NCBI GenBank assembly: GCA_017521925.1
Contig: JAFXBG010000015.1
Span: 1 to 64,000, forward strand
Reading direction: 5' to 3'
DNA: 64,000 bases
Source of the DNA: Clostridia bacterium
GTDB taxonomy: Bacteria > Bacillota > Clostridia > Oscillospirales > Acutalibacteraceae
Made by a program: the position numbers and the translations under genes. Below are positions 53,479-61,521 of the stretch, in pieces. Position 1 is the first letter of the stretch; each line of letters starts with the position of its first letter. Below the pieces are notes generated by a model. The model was not told where the DNA came from. It was given only the letters and a program-made list of their open reading frames with translations, and made no database searches.

Positions 53479-54087
53479 TTATTCTGAATCGGGCTGCTGA
53501 CCGTTATGAGCAAGCCATTTGCACGGGGTGATTTCCATATTTGTAAAAACAGCTTTGAACGAGGAGTTTTCAGGGCTGCAAGCGTATATGCCGAACCGAA
53601 TTGTACCTGCAGCATTCCACATATGGCATACTCTCATTTGTTTGAATGTAACGCCGTCTTCAGAACATTCAATGCAATAATCGTCTTCGCGGCGGCTGAA
53701 TCTATACCACATTGATTTGATATTTGCATCAATTTCAGTCGTTGCCCAGTCAGAGTAACCGTTATTTGTTACGACAGAACCAAGGTGCTGGAATTTTTCG
53801 TTTTCATATTCAATCGACCCTTTCAGCCAGTTTTCGCTGTCAAGGTACATAACAATTCCGCATTGGTCAAATCTGTGGTTGCTTTCGAACTCTGTTTTTA
53901 CAGTAAACGAAAAGAATTTGTCACTTGTTTCCATTTGTAACACAGGAGCATTATCGTTTCTGAAATGATAATACGTTCTTTGCCACAAATCGGTATGAGG
54001 AGCGGTGGTTATTTCAATTTTTTCATTTGAAACCGCATAATCTGCAGGTGTTCTTGTCCAATTTAGATTGTTTATATCAAATTTCAT
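53479..54087 (-). CDS. DUF1349 domain protein
   Basis: A 202-residue cytoplasmic protein of the DUF1349 (concanavalin-like beta sandwich) family. Family features: DLWQRTYYHFRNDNAPVLQ, FSFTVKTEFESNHRFDQCGIVMYLDSENWLKGSIEYE, WATTEID and WYRFSRREDDYCIECSEDG, ending IRFGIYACSPENSSFKAVF. Members may bind carbohydrates, but no activity is established. RBS CGAGGTAATG is like the one at yfcE. The convergent trmH-like gene ends 89 bp away; that gap holds no gene. Confidence 0.82.
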   Translation of the reverse strand: MKFDINNLNWTRTPADYAVSNEKIEITTAPHTDLWQRTYYHFRNDNAPVLQMETSDKFFSFTVKTEFESNHRFDQCGIVMYLDSENWLKGSIEYENEKFQHLGSVVTNNGYSDWATTEIDANIKSMWYRFSRREDDYCIECSEDGVTFKQMRVCHMWNAAGTIRFGIYACSPENSSFKAVFTNMEITPCKWLAHNGQQPDSE

Positions 54088-54145
54088 AACATTACCTCGC
54101 CAAATTTTGATTTATAAAGCTGATTATACCAGTCTTAACCCATAA

Positions 54146-54200
54146 AAACAAGCGTTGCAGTATAGGAGGAATACTCCCATAGTGCAACGCTTTTATATTG
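54146..54200. repeat. GCGTTGC hairpin repeat, copy 3
   Basis: AACAAGCGTTGCAGTAT, an inner GGAG/CTCC hairpin and GTGCAACGCTTTTATATTGT. It is the same family as copies 1 and 2 but is not followed by recombinase sequence. It marks the right end of the tRNA-linked island. Confidence 0.7.
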
Positions 54201-54233
54201 TGTTAATTAATTATTTATACATTCATATGTATA

Positions 54234-55841
54234 TCAGAAATTACCGTAAATAAATGCACTGGCATCGTAACGCGGGCCGTAAACTCCGAACAACAGAATC
54301 GCAAAAATCAGGATGTAGATTATTGCCCATTTGATTACTATGTTTTTATTGTCAATGGATTCTCTGATTTTTATGCCGCGTTCCTGCAATATATCAATAG
54401 TGAATAACACTGCAATCGCAAGAAACAGCATAAGCATATCCTGTATACGCAAGCTTTGGTCGCTGATGAGTCCTCTTAATAAGCTTACAAAGCCTAAGTC
54501 AAAGGGTGTGAACATGGCCTTTAACATGGGCAGTACGTCACCGATAGAAGGAGCTTTTACAATAACTCGGGAAATACAAAAAAGTATAAAGGTTCGTACT
54601 ATCTGGAAGATTCTGAACCAGGTTGATTCTGTGTTGATGTGCAGCAGTTCTGCCGTTTTTTTGAAAACAGGAATCATAGCTACACTTGCCGAAATCAATA
54701 CCGCGTTATAAAGACCGTTGATTATGTATTGCCATGTTAATCCGTGCCAGATACCGATTAAGAAGAATACTACAAAAGGTGCAGCTACAGAAGGAACCAT
54801 TTTACCTGCATAGGCACCAAATTTTTTGCGGAAAGATTTACTTACTTTTGTAACGGGTTTTGAGAGCATAACAGGGTAGAAAACATATTCTCTCATCCAT
54901 GCACCCAAAGACATATGCCATCTGCGCCAGAAATCTGCCATAGAGTTAGCAAAGAACGGACGTTCAAAGTTAAGGGGCAGCTCTATGCCCATCATCTGTG
55001 CAGCACCGCGGGTTATGTCGGTTCCGCCTGAAAAGTCACAATATATTTGTACGGAATATGCAAGAACGCCGAGAAGAACCTGTGAGCCGCTGTATTCAGG
55101 CAGGCTTTCAGAAAAAACTGCGTTGGATATTACTTTAATGTGGTCTGCGATAACAAGCTTTTTGAAAAAGCCGTAAAGCAATAACAAAGCTCCGTACTTT
55201 ATGTTTTTGAACTTAAAGTCATGAGGTTGCTTTAACTGTGTGCCAACATCGCCGTATCTCATCAAAGGACCTTGTACTATAGACGGGAAGAATGAAGCAA
55301 ACAATGCAAATTTTCCAAGGTGTTTTTCAGCGTTTAATGTACCTCGACCTACGTCTACAACATATCCTGTAGTATTAAATGTGTAGTAAGATAAGCCCAG
55401 AGGTACAATAACGTTAACTAAAGGCATTGAAATATCCCATTGGAATAACGTGAAAAGACTGTTGATGTTGCCAATAAAAAAGTTGAGGTATTTTACATAA
55501 GCCAGTATACCAAGATTGATAACAACAGTTGCTACCTGAATTGCACGAATCTTTTTTGATACTTGCTTTTTAAATTCGCGTTTATCTTCTTTGGTAGCAT
55601 CAGGCCCCATAAGGGAGATGTCGCTTTTCATTTTGTCACGGATTTTCTGCATCCATAATCCGGAGAGGAATGTTAATAACGTTGTGAAGATTATGAAGAT
55701 TACATGGTCAATACCGCTGAACAGATAAAAAGTGTAACTGCCAACAAGTAATACTGCCCATTGCAGCTTTTTAGGTACCAGATAGTAAACAATCAATACA
55801 ACAGATAAAAACAACAAAAAGGCAAACGAACTTAGCGTCAT
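54234..55841 (-). CDS. MBOAT family O-acyltransferase (AlgI/DltB-like)
   Basis: A 535-residue polytopic membrane protein. MBOAT features: YFLVP-like start (LVIVYYLVPKKLQW), GLSYYTFNTTGYVVDV, YCDFSGGTDITRGAAQMMG, FWRRWHMSLGAWMREYVFYP and the catalytic His in IGIWHGLTWQYIINGLYNA. Such proteins pass acetyl groups from the cytoplasm to an outer enzyme. The divergent SGNH-like gene at 56042 and the DHHW protein at 44051 are likely partners for O-acetylation of a surface polysaccharide. The start at 55841 has AAAGGAG. Confidence 0.93.
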   Translation of the reverse strand: MTLSSFAFLLFLSVVLIVYYLVPKKLQWAVLLVGSYTFYLFSGIDHVIFIIFTTLLTFLSGLWMQKIRDKMKSDISLMGPDATKEDKREFKKQVSKKIRAIQVATVVINLGILAYVKYLNFFIGNINSLFTLFQWDISMPLVNVIVPLGLSYYTFNTTGYVVDVGRGTLNAEKHLGKFALFASFFPSIVQGPLMRYGDVGTQLKQPHDFKFKNIKYGALLLLYGFFKKLVIADHIKVISNAVFSESLPEYSGSQVLLGVLAYSVQIYCDFSGGTDITRGAAQMMGIELPLNFERPFFANSMADFWRRWHMSLGAWMREYVFYPVMLSKPVTKVSKSFRKKFGAYAGKMVPSVAAPFVVFFLIGIWHGLTWQYIINGLYNAVLISASVAMIPVFKKTAELLHINTESTWFRIFQIVRTFILFCISRVIVKAPSIGDVLPMLKAMFTPFDLGFVSLLRGLISDQSLRIQDMLMLFLAIAVLFTIDILQERGIKIRESIDNKNIVIKWAIIYILIFAILLFGVYGPRYDASAFIYGNF

Positions 55842-56041
55842 AAACGTACCACTCCTTTTTACAACCAATGACAAATAATAACGCGAATAAATCTATGATG
55901 ATATTTAACCATAATACACCTAATTTGTCAAATAATCTTCGGATAAAATAAGACATATTATCGTAAGCCAATATTTAGAGTTGAAATCTAAAATGTTTTA
56001 TGTTAATATTTGCTTATATTGTACGTTAGGGAGCGGTGTCT

Positions 56042-57382
56042 ATGAAAAAAAGAGCACTAAAAGCGGCTTTATTTGTATTGATTTTTTGCATATTATTTTC
56101 AATTGCCAACGTGTTTGTGGTCAGAGTTGAACCATATGGACATAAAATAATTACTGAATTTTACGACCAACCCCAAAACAGTCTGGATGGAGTTTATATA
56201 GGCGCAAGCACCGGATTTATATACTGGAACTCCCTTTTTGCATGGAATAAATACGGAATTTGTGTGTATCCCTACAGTTGTAACGTTAATCCGTTTTATT
56301 CTACAGAATACATAATTAAAGAAGCAAGAAAAACACAACCAAACGCGACTTTTATTGTTAACCTTAATTCACTATCCGATGGTGAACTTGATGCATCGCA
56401 TATGTATAACATTCTAAACTCAATGCCTCCTTCTCGTAATAAACTGGAACTAATTGATCACCTGTGTGATGTCAGCGGTCGCGAAGGTACTGAAAGAATT
56501 GAATTCTATTTGCCTTTTCTTCAGTTTCATAACAGATGGGCTCAATTTTTCACCGACAACAAAATTGTAGTACGTCCTAACGGGTATAAAGGCGCCAGTG
56601 ATTATCCCGATTATCTGTATAACTCGATAGATGTTTCGGAAAATTATACAGAACCTGCTTTGTTGGACAAATTATCCGAGAATCTCACTTATTCTACAGA
56701 CAAGTTGCTTAATTACTGTAAAGAAGAAAATGTAAAGGTATTATTTGTTGATATCCCCCAGGCAAAAGATGATGAATATGAAGTTAACCGCATAGAAACG
56801 CTTGCGTCCTACATATCCTCAAAAGGTTTTTCTGTACTTAATCTTAACGGAGTTGCAGACGAAAAGTTCAATCTTGACCTTACCAAGGACTACTATGATG
56901 ACAGCCACGTGAATATCCACGGTTCACTCAAGTACACATACTATCTCTCCGAATATCTTATAGAAAATTATGGTTTCGAAGATAAGCGCAGTGATGAGAC
57001 TTATGCTCATTGGAACACCTCTTACGAAAGCTATATGAAAATGGCTTCTGCGCATATGCTTGATATTGAGCTGGATTACGAGCACAGAGATTTCACTATT
57101 GATGAACCTGTGTTACAGGTAGAAAACAAGAACAATTCAGTTGAAGTTACATGGAATCAGATAAAAAATGTTGACGGATATCTGATATACCGAAAGAACA
57201 GTGAATCATCTTCCTGGAATCAGATAGCCGAGGCTTCAGCCACGGCAGATGCCCTGACCTATACAGATACCAGTCCTGCAGAAGGAGAAAAGTTCTATTA
57301 CACAGTTGTTCCTTTTGTAACAAGAAACGGAGTTAACTACTACGGAGATTTTAATTATTTAGGCGTATCAACCGAACCCTGA
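56042..57382 (+). CDS. SGNH-like exported protein with C-terminal fibronectin domain
   Basis: A 446-residue protein anchored by one N-terminal TM segment (about 8-28). The extracellular domain has SGNH-hydrolase-like marks: GVYIGASTGF (Ser block), VLFVDIPQ (block III-like) and YYDDSHVNIHGSLKY (Asp-x-x-His block). A fibronectin III-like domain ends it (about 360-446, VENKNNSVEVTWNQIKNVDGYLIYRK). It is divergent from the MBOAT gene, as expected for the acceptor-side partner. The ATG at 56042 follows GGGAGCGG; a GTG two codons earlier is possible. Confidence 0.82.
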   Translation: MKKRALKAALFVLIFCILFSIANVFVVRVEPYGHKIITEFYDQPQNSLDGVYIGASTGFIYWNSLFAWNKYGICVYPYSCNVNPFYSTEYIIKEARKTQPNATFIVNLNSLSDGELDASHMYNILNSMPPSRNKLELIDHLCDVSGREGTERIEFYLPFLQFHNRWAQFFTDNKIVVRPNGYKGASDYPDYLYNSIDVSENYTEPALLDKLSENLTYSTDKLLNYCKEENVKVLFVDIPQAKDDEYEVNRIETLASYISSKGFSVLNLNGVADEKFNLDLTKDYYDDSHVNIHGSLKYTYYLSEYLIENYGFEDKRSDETYAHWNTSYESYMKMASAHMLDIELDYEHRDFTIDEPVLQVENKNNSVEVTWNQIKNVDGYLIYRKNSESSSWNQIAEASATADALTYTDTSPAEGEKFYYTVVPFVTRNGVNYYGDFNYLGVSTEP

Positions 57383-57448
57383 GTTTTTGGTTGATAAACC
57401 TGATATCTGCATTAGTGCTGTATCGGACAGCGGATTTTATGCTTAATC

Positions 57449-57506
57449 AAAAATCAGATGCGTGCCGGACCTCTTTGTGAGAAGTTTTGCAACGCATCTG
57501 ATTTTT
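57449..57506. terminator. Long hairpin between convergent genes
   Basis: AAAAATCAGATGCGT pairs with ACGCATCTGATTTTT over a 28-nt loop; the right arm touches the stop codon of the minus-strand gene. T-run on the plus side. Confidence 0.7.
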
Positions 57507-58287
57507 ATTTTTTATCACGGCTCTTAAGCCTTTTCTTTGCATCTTCGATTGTTTCGCCCTCGTGGGTTAAGTATTTGTCCACGAACTTATCTTCGATTTT
57601 GGTGTAGGTGTCAACTACGGCACCCTCTATCTTTTTGTAACCGCCTACCACTGTGTCGGAGATTTTCTCGTTTGCTTTAACTAATTTTGATTTTGCCATA
57701 TTAATTTTATTTCCTCCCAAAAGATTAATACCTAAAAGCAGTATGGTCAAGGATACCGCTGTGCCTGACAGAATATTAAAAAGCTTTATGTCGCCCCCAG
57801 ACATTCCCTCAAAACTTACAAGCATTGAGCGTTGAAGTGAAAGCATCGATACAACTGCATCTGCAAAGGAAATGTTTCTGAGAATTTTAATTTTTTCTGA
57901 AGGTGCGTGCTTTGATTTTACAAGATTTATAATGGCAAGGGTGATTTTTGTAAAAGTATAAAGTGCTATGGTAATCATTACGATTTCACCGTAATTTGTA
58001 CCCCTCTCTGTTACTGAGGAAAGCACAGTTACACCGATAAGTATGTGAGCCATTATCAGAAACATAACACCTGTAAATCTTTTTACAAATCCCGTATTGC
58101 TGTTTTTATTTGCAGGTGAAGAATTAAGTACCGCAAATCGCATAACACCTAAAATTATGTAGTAAATTCCAAGGGTGATAAACCACCACGTGTAGGAAAC
58201 TAACCCCAGTATAAGATTATAAATACCAAAGGTAAGATTTATGCCAAGGCTTATAAATGCATACTTTAATATTCTGTCCGTTTTCAT
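57505..58287 (-). CDS. Membrane protein with charged C-terminal tail
   Basis: A 260-residue protein of unknown function: about six TM segments (residues 8-195) and a ~60-residue cytoplasmic tail (VKANEKISDTVVGGYKKIEGAVVDTYTKIEDKFVDKYL) with an amphipathic heptad-like repeat. Its start overlaps the upstream gene's stop by 4 bp, so the two are co-translated. A TetR regulator is divergent. Similar tails occur in clostridial proteins of unknown role. Confidence 0.7.
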   Translation of the reverse strand: MKTDRILKYAFISLGINLTFGIYNLILGLVSYTWWFITLGIYYIILGVMRFAVLNSSPANKNSNTGFVKRFTGVMFLIMAHILIGVTVLSSVTERGTNYGEIVMITIALYTFTKITLAIINLVKSKHAPSEKIKILRNISFADAVVSMLSLQRSMLVSFEGMSGGDIKLFNILSGTAVSLTILLLGINLLGGNKINMAKSKLVKANEKISDTVVGGYKKIEGAVVDTYTKIEDKFVDKYLTHEGETIEDAKKRLKSRDKK

Positions 58288-58652
58288 TTTATGCCTTTAA
58301 ATATAGGAATAAGGGACAGCAGGATTACAATACCTGCAAGTCCGATTACTGTGCCCCATATGTAGCTTTCCCACACAAGGCAGAAGCACATTCCCACACC
58401 CAACACCAACGCACCGACTAAGCCAGATAAAAATGCAAATACATTTTTGGCTTTCAGCTTTATGGGAACTTTGTGTTCCATTTTTCTCCAGATTAATACG
58501 GTAACTAAACCAAGCACCAAGCCTACGGCACCAAGTATAATACCCTGAGTAAAGGCATCCCACTCAGGAATCAATGCCATGCACATGCCAAGTGCAAAAA
58601 GCACACCGCTTACTGTTCCTGAAATCATTGCTACAAAACTGCTTTTTTTCAT
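58284..58652 (-). CDS. Small four-TM membrane protein
   Basis: A 122-residue protein with four TM segments in two similar pairs: ISGTVSGVLFALGMCMALIPEWDAFTQGIILGAVGLVLG and LSGLVGALVLGVGMCFCLVWESYIWGTVIGLAGIVILL. The repeated G-x-G-M-C-x-x-L-x-W/P pattern suggests internal duplication. The start at 58652 follows AGGAG. It leads the two-gene operon with the 260-residue protein and is divergent from a TetR regulator, which probably controls it. Confidence 0.75.
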   Translation of the reverse strand: MKKSSFVAMISGTVSGVLFALGMCMALIPEWDAFTQGIILGAVGLVLGLVTVLIWRKMEHKVPIKLKAKNVFAFLSGLVGALVLGVGMCFCLVWESYIWGTVIGLAGIVILLSLIPIFKGIK

Positions 58653-58693
58653 ATTTCTTCTCCTTTCAATTTTGCAATTCAAAAAACCAACAG

Positions 58694-58722
58694 TTGTTTT
58701 TTTAATGCAATTTCAGTATAAT
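58694..58722 (+). promoter_or_regulatory. Promoter of the TetR gene
   Basis: TTGTTT (58694-58699), 17 bp, TATAAT (58717-58722). The -35 overlaps a CAACAGTTG palindrome (58689-58697). Confidence 0.65.
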
Positions 58723-58738
58723 TTAAATTGAAAGTCAA

Positions 58739-58755
58739 AACAATCATCAATTGTT
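58739..58755. promoter_or_regulatory. Probable TetR operator
   Basis: AACAAT-CATCA-ATTGTT, a perfect 6-5-6 inverted repeat just downstream of the predicted start site of the TetR gene and 30 bp before its ATG. Confidence 0.6.
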
Positions 58756-58784
58756 CCTCAAGTGTTGGAATAAAGGAGATTTTT

Positions 58785-59300
58785 ATGAATACTAAAAACA
58801 ATAAACGACGCAGAGAGTCGATAGAAAAAATCGAAAAGGTATTTATCGAGCTTTTACAGGAAAGGGAACTTAAAGATATAACCGTGTCTGATATATGTAA
58901 GCTTACGAGGCTTAACCGCAGTACTTTTTACGCAAATTTTCTTGATGTTTACGACCTTGCTGACAAAGTAAGAAAAAAGCTTGAGCAGGATTTTTCTGAA
59001 GTTTTTAAAAGTGATGCAAACCCTGAGGCAGGCGGTGCCGAAAAGATGTTTACTCATATAAAGGAAAATCAGCTTTTCTACAAAACCTATTTTAAGCTCG
59101 GCTATGACCAAAAAAATCTGGTTATGATTTATGACGTAAAAAGAGCTGAAAAAGACTTTGATAATAAAAATATCAAGTATCATATCGAGTTTTTCCGAAA
59201 CGGAATAAACGCAATTATTAAAATGTGGCTTGCAAACGGCTGTGAGGAAACCCCTGAAGAAATGGCAGAGATTCTAAAGGCAGAATACAGAGGAAGATAG
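58785..59300 (+). CDS. TetR/AcrR family transcriptional regulator
   Basis: A 171-residue regulator. The N-terminal helix-turn-helix (about 10-55) reads SIEKIEKVFIELLQERELKDITVSDICKLTRLNRSTFYANFLDVYDLADKV, as in TetR proteins; the rest is a short ligand-binding helical domain. The start at 58785 follows AAAGGAG. It is divergent from a two-gene membrane-protein operon and has a palindrome at its own promoter, so autorepression and control of that operon are likely. Confidence 0.9.
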   Translation: MNTKNNKRRRESIEKIEKVFIELLQERELKDITVSDICKLTRLNRSTFYANFLDVYDLADKVRKKLEQDFSEVFKSDANPEAGGAEKMFTHIKENQLFYKTYFKLGYDQKNLVMIYDVKRAEKDFDNKNIKYHIEFFRNGINAIIKMWLANGCEETPEEMAEILKAEYRGR

Positions 59301-59516
59301 TGATCAGAGCGAGTCAAGTATATCCGAATCGGTCTTAATCTTAGTGTTTTCGTCATTTTAGAGCATTTCGAACTGATTACCGCTAATATATGCACCTTCT
59401 TTTTTAGAGGATGCTTTTATTTTTTATAATATATGATAAAATAAATTCAGAAACCTGAAACCAAAGGAAAATTTTTACGAGATATAGGGTAGAGGGCAGA
59501 GAAAAGGAGGGATTTT

Positions 59517-60077
59517 ATGCAGGATGAAAAAATTGTAGAGCTTTACTTCAGCAGGGACGAGCTTGCTTTGAAGGAAACCGAAAACAAGTACGGCAAATAT
59601 CTTTTTAAAATTGCCTTTGGTATTTTAGCGGATATTTCGGATTCTGAGGAAAGTGTCAACGATACATATCTTGCGGCGTGGAATTCTATTCCGCCTAATA
59701 AACCTTCGCGGCTTTCTACATATTTAGGTAAGCTTACAAGGCGGATTTCAATTGATATTTTCCGCAAAAAGAGTTCTAAAAAGCGAAACGGCTCACAGTA
59801 TGCTTTGTCAATTAAAGAGCTTGAGGATTGCGTAAAATCAAATGAAAATATGGAAGAAGATATGGAGAATAAGGCTTTAGGTTTGGCGATTAATGACTTT
59901 TTGCGTACTTTAAGTAAAGAAAGCCGTGTGCTGTTTGTAAGCAGGTATTACTTCTGCGACTCTCTTAAAGATGCGGCAAAAAGTCTTGGAATAACTGAGG
60001 GTAAGGCAAAATCCACCCTTTTCAGAACAAGGCAGAAGCTTAAGGATTACTTATTAAAGGAGGGTTTTGAAATATGA
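59517..60077 (+). CDS. ECF-type RNA polymerase sigma factor
   Basis: A 186-residue sigma factor. Region 2: YGKYLFKIAFGILADISDSEESVNDTYLAAWNSIPPN and LGKLTRRISIDIFRKK; region 4: LRTLSKESRVLFVSRYYFCDSLKDAAKSLGI and KAKSTLFRTRQKLKDYL. AGGAGGG stands upstream of the ATG. The stop overlaps the membrane partner start (ATGA). The 216-bp gap before it (59301-59516) shows no convincing promoter or gene. Confidence 0.92.
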   Translation: MQDEKIVELYFSRDELALKETENKYGKYLFKIAFGILADISDSEESVNDTYLAAWNSIPPNKPSRLSTYLGKLTRRISIDIFRKKSSKKRNGSQYALSIKELEDCVKSNENMEEDMENKALGLAINDFLRTLSKESRVLFVSRYYFCDSLKDAAKSLGITEGKAKSTLFRTRQKLKDYLLKEGFEI

Positions 60078-61324
60078 AAGCAGAAAATATAAGCGATGCT
60101 CTTATGTTTCTGGAGGATGATATTATCGAGGAAACTGAGAGCATAAGAAACAGAAAAAAGAATTATAAAGTTATATGGCTCAGATGCCTTTCTGCTGCAG
60201 CTTGCCTGTGCATGGCATTAGTGGCGGTTTTTGGTGCGGTGAAGAGCTTTGATTTGCCATTAAGGGGTAACGGCTCCAACAATACAAATAATTCATCCTG
60301 GGCAGGTACTAAGGGTGAAAGCCAGCCTGTTGATGAATATAAATACGGAGGAGCTTTGGGCTCTGTATCGGGCTCAATGGATTTGCCTGATGACGGTGTT
60401 TATCTTGAGATAAAAGAGTGGAAAAGAAACTGCTTTTACGCATTGGTGCTTAGTGCCAAAAGTGAGGATTTGCCTAATGGTATGATGGTTAAGGTTAAGT
60501 TCTCTAAAGATATAATGTATGCAGACCACCCTTCGTGGAACGGATTAGGAGATTCTTTTTATGAGGACGGAATTCCCACTGAAAAGATATTTCCTGTGGG
60601 ATGCAAAGTATATGTTACCTTTGATAAAATGCGTAACAGCTTTTTTAATAGCAAAGCCCAAAAGGTTATAACGGCAAATTGCGTGTATTTTCATAAAGGC
60701 GAGGTTCCTTTGCGTGGCCCCGATGGGTTTAACAGGGTGACCTACTATGTAGAGATTACAAATTGGGGTCACAAAGAGTTTGATGGTATAATTAAAGGTT
60801 CAGACGGTAACGCGGGTAAATTGCCAATAGGTAAAGAGGTAACCTTTAAGTTTGACGAAAATATTCGCGTAAAGAAACAGGGCGGAAAGTTCGAAAACTT
60901 TATTCCCACCGAAGAAGATTTTCCTGTAGGAAGCAGGGTGGAAGTCTTTGCAAATGATTACGATGCCCCAAAATTTTTGGGAACATCTGAAATGTGGATT
61001 TATTCTATAAGCGATTTAAACAGACATCAGACTTTATTGGTAAGGATTGATAAGTGGAACGATAGTGGCTTTACAGGTACACTTCAAGGAGAAAACGGCC
61101 AGCAGGCACTTTACTATACAAATAATACTGCGGTTGTAGAATTTACCGACAATACCCGCACAGAAAGCCATGAAAAATGGGGCACAACTACCATAAGTTT
61201 AGCACCTACCGAGGAGGATTTTCCTGTAGGAACAACGGTTGAAGTAAGCTACTATAAGTCTGTTCAAAAATCTATTAACGAAACAATTTACACCGCCGAG
61301 CGGATATGGCTTTTTGAGCAGTAG
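60074..61324 (+). CDS. Sigma-factor partner membrane protein with three tandem extracellular repeats
   Basis: A 416-residue single-pass protein: cytoplasmic part 1-35, TM segment about 36-57, then three ~95-residue repeats starting near 110, 215 and 320. Each repeat has an EIxEW/ITNW/IDKW strand, a [KG]GTLxG-type strand and a PTExxFPVGxxVxV end (about residues 170, 275 and 380). The repeat is not one I recognise. The coupling to the sigma gene suggests it is the anti-sigma or signal receiver. The start overlaps the sigma stop by 4 bp. Confidence 0.75.
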   Translation: MKAENISDALMFLEDDIIEETESIRNRKKNYKVIWLRCLSAAACLCMALVAVFGAVKSFDLPLRGNGSNNTNNSSWAGTKGESQPVDEYKYGGALGSVSGSMDLPDDGVYLEIKEWKRNCFYALVLSAKSEDLPNGMMVKVKFSKDIMYADHPSWNGLGDSFYEDGIPTEKIFPVGCKVYVTFDKMRNSFFNSKAQKVITANCVYFHKGEVPLRGPDGFNRVTYYVEITNWGHKEFDGIIKGSDGNAGKLPIGKEVTFKFDENIRVKKQGGKFENFIPTEEDFPVGSRVEVFANDYDAPKFLGTSEMWIYSISDLNRHQTLLVRIDKWNDSGFTGTLQGENGQQALYYTNNTAVVEFTDNTRTESHEKWGTTTISLAPTEEDFPVGTTVEVSYYKSVQKSINETIYTAERIWLFEQ

Positions 61325-61396
61325 GGGCCGATATTATCAGCCCGAACGGTTTCATAGTATAGCAAGGTTTAACGGGCGATTGATAATCGCACCTAC
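61321..61396. repeat. Pair of inverted GTAGGGGCGAT-type palindromic repeats
   Basis: GTAGGGGCCGATATTATC...CGAACGGTTTC runs rightwards at 61321-61353, and GTAGGTGCGATTATCAATCG... runs on the minus strand from 61396 to about 61363. The two units face each other with a short AT-rich spacer, forming a larger inverted repeat. It overlaps the last codon of the upstream gene and lies 35 bp before element D. Confidence 0.65.
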
Positions 61397-61431
61397 GGTT
61401 GTGTCTTAACATTAACAAAAGTTAATCTTAC

Positions 61432-61506
61432 CCGCCGTTGATGACAGGTTATCTGTAAATGTAACTTATTCAAAGGCGGAAATGCCCTGCGGGTGGCTAA
61501 CCCGCA
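61432..61506 (+). repeat. Dispersed hairpin element, copy D
   Basis: The best-formed copy: CCGCCGTTGATG, hairpin I ACAG-GTTAT-CTGT (61444-61456), TAAATGTAACTTATT, small hairpin GGC-GGAAAT-GCC (61475-61486), and hairpin III TGCGGGT-GGCTA-ACCCGCA (61488-61506). It ends 1 bp before the AAAGGAGG ribosome binding site of the serpin gene. Confidence 0.8.
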
Positions 61507-61521
61507 AAGGAGGTAAAGTAT

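Noticed and set aside
57449-57506. Further copy of the dispersed hairpin element
   Set aside because: It is a plain long-stem hairpin with no GGCTA loop and no GGCGAATTGCC block.
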